Below, piece after piece: positions 63,886 through 64,000 of a DNA stretch of 64,000 nt. Position 1 is the first letter of the stretch. Every line of letters begins with the position of its first letter. Under the pieces are notes generated by a model that saw only the letters and a program-made list of their open reading frames with translations, did no database searches and had not been told where the DNA came from. Origin of the DNA: Coriobacteriia bacterium (GTDB lineage: Bacteria; Actinomycetota; Coriobacteriia; Coriobacteriales; UBA8131); the NCBI GenBank assembly GCA_009783085.1, contig WRHU01000006.1:53803-117802 (forward strand). Direction: 5' to 3'. The position numbers were made by a program, and so were the translations under genes.

Positions 63886-64000
63886 GGGGGGGGGGGGGGG
63901 GCCCGCCCCCCCCCCCCCACACAACCCCCAACCCACAAAAAAAAAAAATTTTTTTTTTTCTTTTCTTTTGCCACCCCCCCACCTCGCACAGGGCACACGG
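63886..64000. other. Homopolymer-rich contig end, probably artefact
   Basis: A run of 16 G, then C-rich, A-rich and T-rich runs, ending in mixed C-rich sequence. Nothing else in 64 kb looks like this. It is best explained as low-quality or synthetic sequence at a contig edge and should not be annotated as biology. Confidence 0.85.

Noticed and set aside
1..64000. CRISPR array or prophage genes
   Set aside because: No regularly spaced repeats and no phage structural, integrase-module or Cas genes were found; the only tyrosine recombinase is the housekeeping Xer type.

Overview
The window looks like a chromosomal segment of an actinobacterium of class Coriobacteriia. The protein families and codon use fit: a Coriobacteriia-style str/S10 ribosomal block, single-copy housekeeping genes, an LPXTG-like surface protein, two FeS-type Rrf2 regulators and roughly 50% G+C. 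The genus is not certain. The last ~115 bases are long homopolymer runs that look like a poor contig end rather than biology.

Layout. 1-7.85 kb: the str and S10 ribosomal operons on the minus strand (rpsL-rpsG-fusA, then rpsJ-rplC-rplD-rplW-rplB-rpsS-rplV-rpsC-rplP), driven by a near-consensus promoter near 7.96 kb; tuf is absent between fusA and rpsJ. 8-10.7 kb: a secreted Ig-like protein with a recent 354-bp internal duplication, then ~1 kb of noncoding DNA rich in repeats. 10.7-24.8 kb: dnaE, a TrpR-like regulator, a horizontally acquired Sau3AI-type (GATC) restriction-modification pair, then rnc-plsX-rpmF, xerC/D-trmFO, a TerC membrane protein and a BaiN-like flavoprotein. 24.8-30.3 kb: an accessory-looking tract. 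It holds a small hydrophobic ORF framed by inverted repeats (a type I toxin candidate), four tRNAs (Val, Gly, Cys, Leu) with duplicated tRNA-Cys and tRNA-Leu 3' ends, pdxY, an Rrf2 regulator, and an orphan LysR regulator next to a ~400-bp hairpin-rich noncoding locus.

30.3-44.3 kb: secG, a giant 1828-residue surface adhesin, the SRP pathway (ffh, ftsY) with smc, and a histone-H1-like/HEAT protein. 44.3-57.3 kb: leuDC, an ABC exporter/lipoprotein cluster, a MutY-like glycosylase lacking FeS cysteines, a second Rrf2 regulator, a degenerate AAA-like protein, an RdgB-HAD fusion, rph and murI. 57.4-64 kb: a rhodanese, a CoA-disulfide reductase/rhodanese fusion, ssrA (tmRNA), two tandem mntP genes, rplJL with an L10 leader, and a zinc-ribbon membrane protein.

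How the parts fit. Most of the window is translation, protein targeting, envelope and chromosome maintenance. The plausible novelties are the LysR-linked structured RNA at 28.9-29.35 kb, in which two hairpins with unrelated outer stems share a C-rich loop motif, and the small membrane-peptide locus at 24.96-25.24 kb, whose predicted transcript could close 5' end onto 3' end. A recurring oddity is low-complexity insertion in otherwise conserved housekeeping proteins (BaiN-like, RdgB, FtsY, XerC/D, TerC, PlsX, the AAA-like protein and the KA-rich protein).
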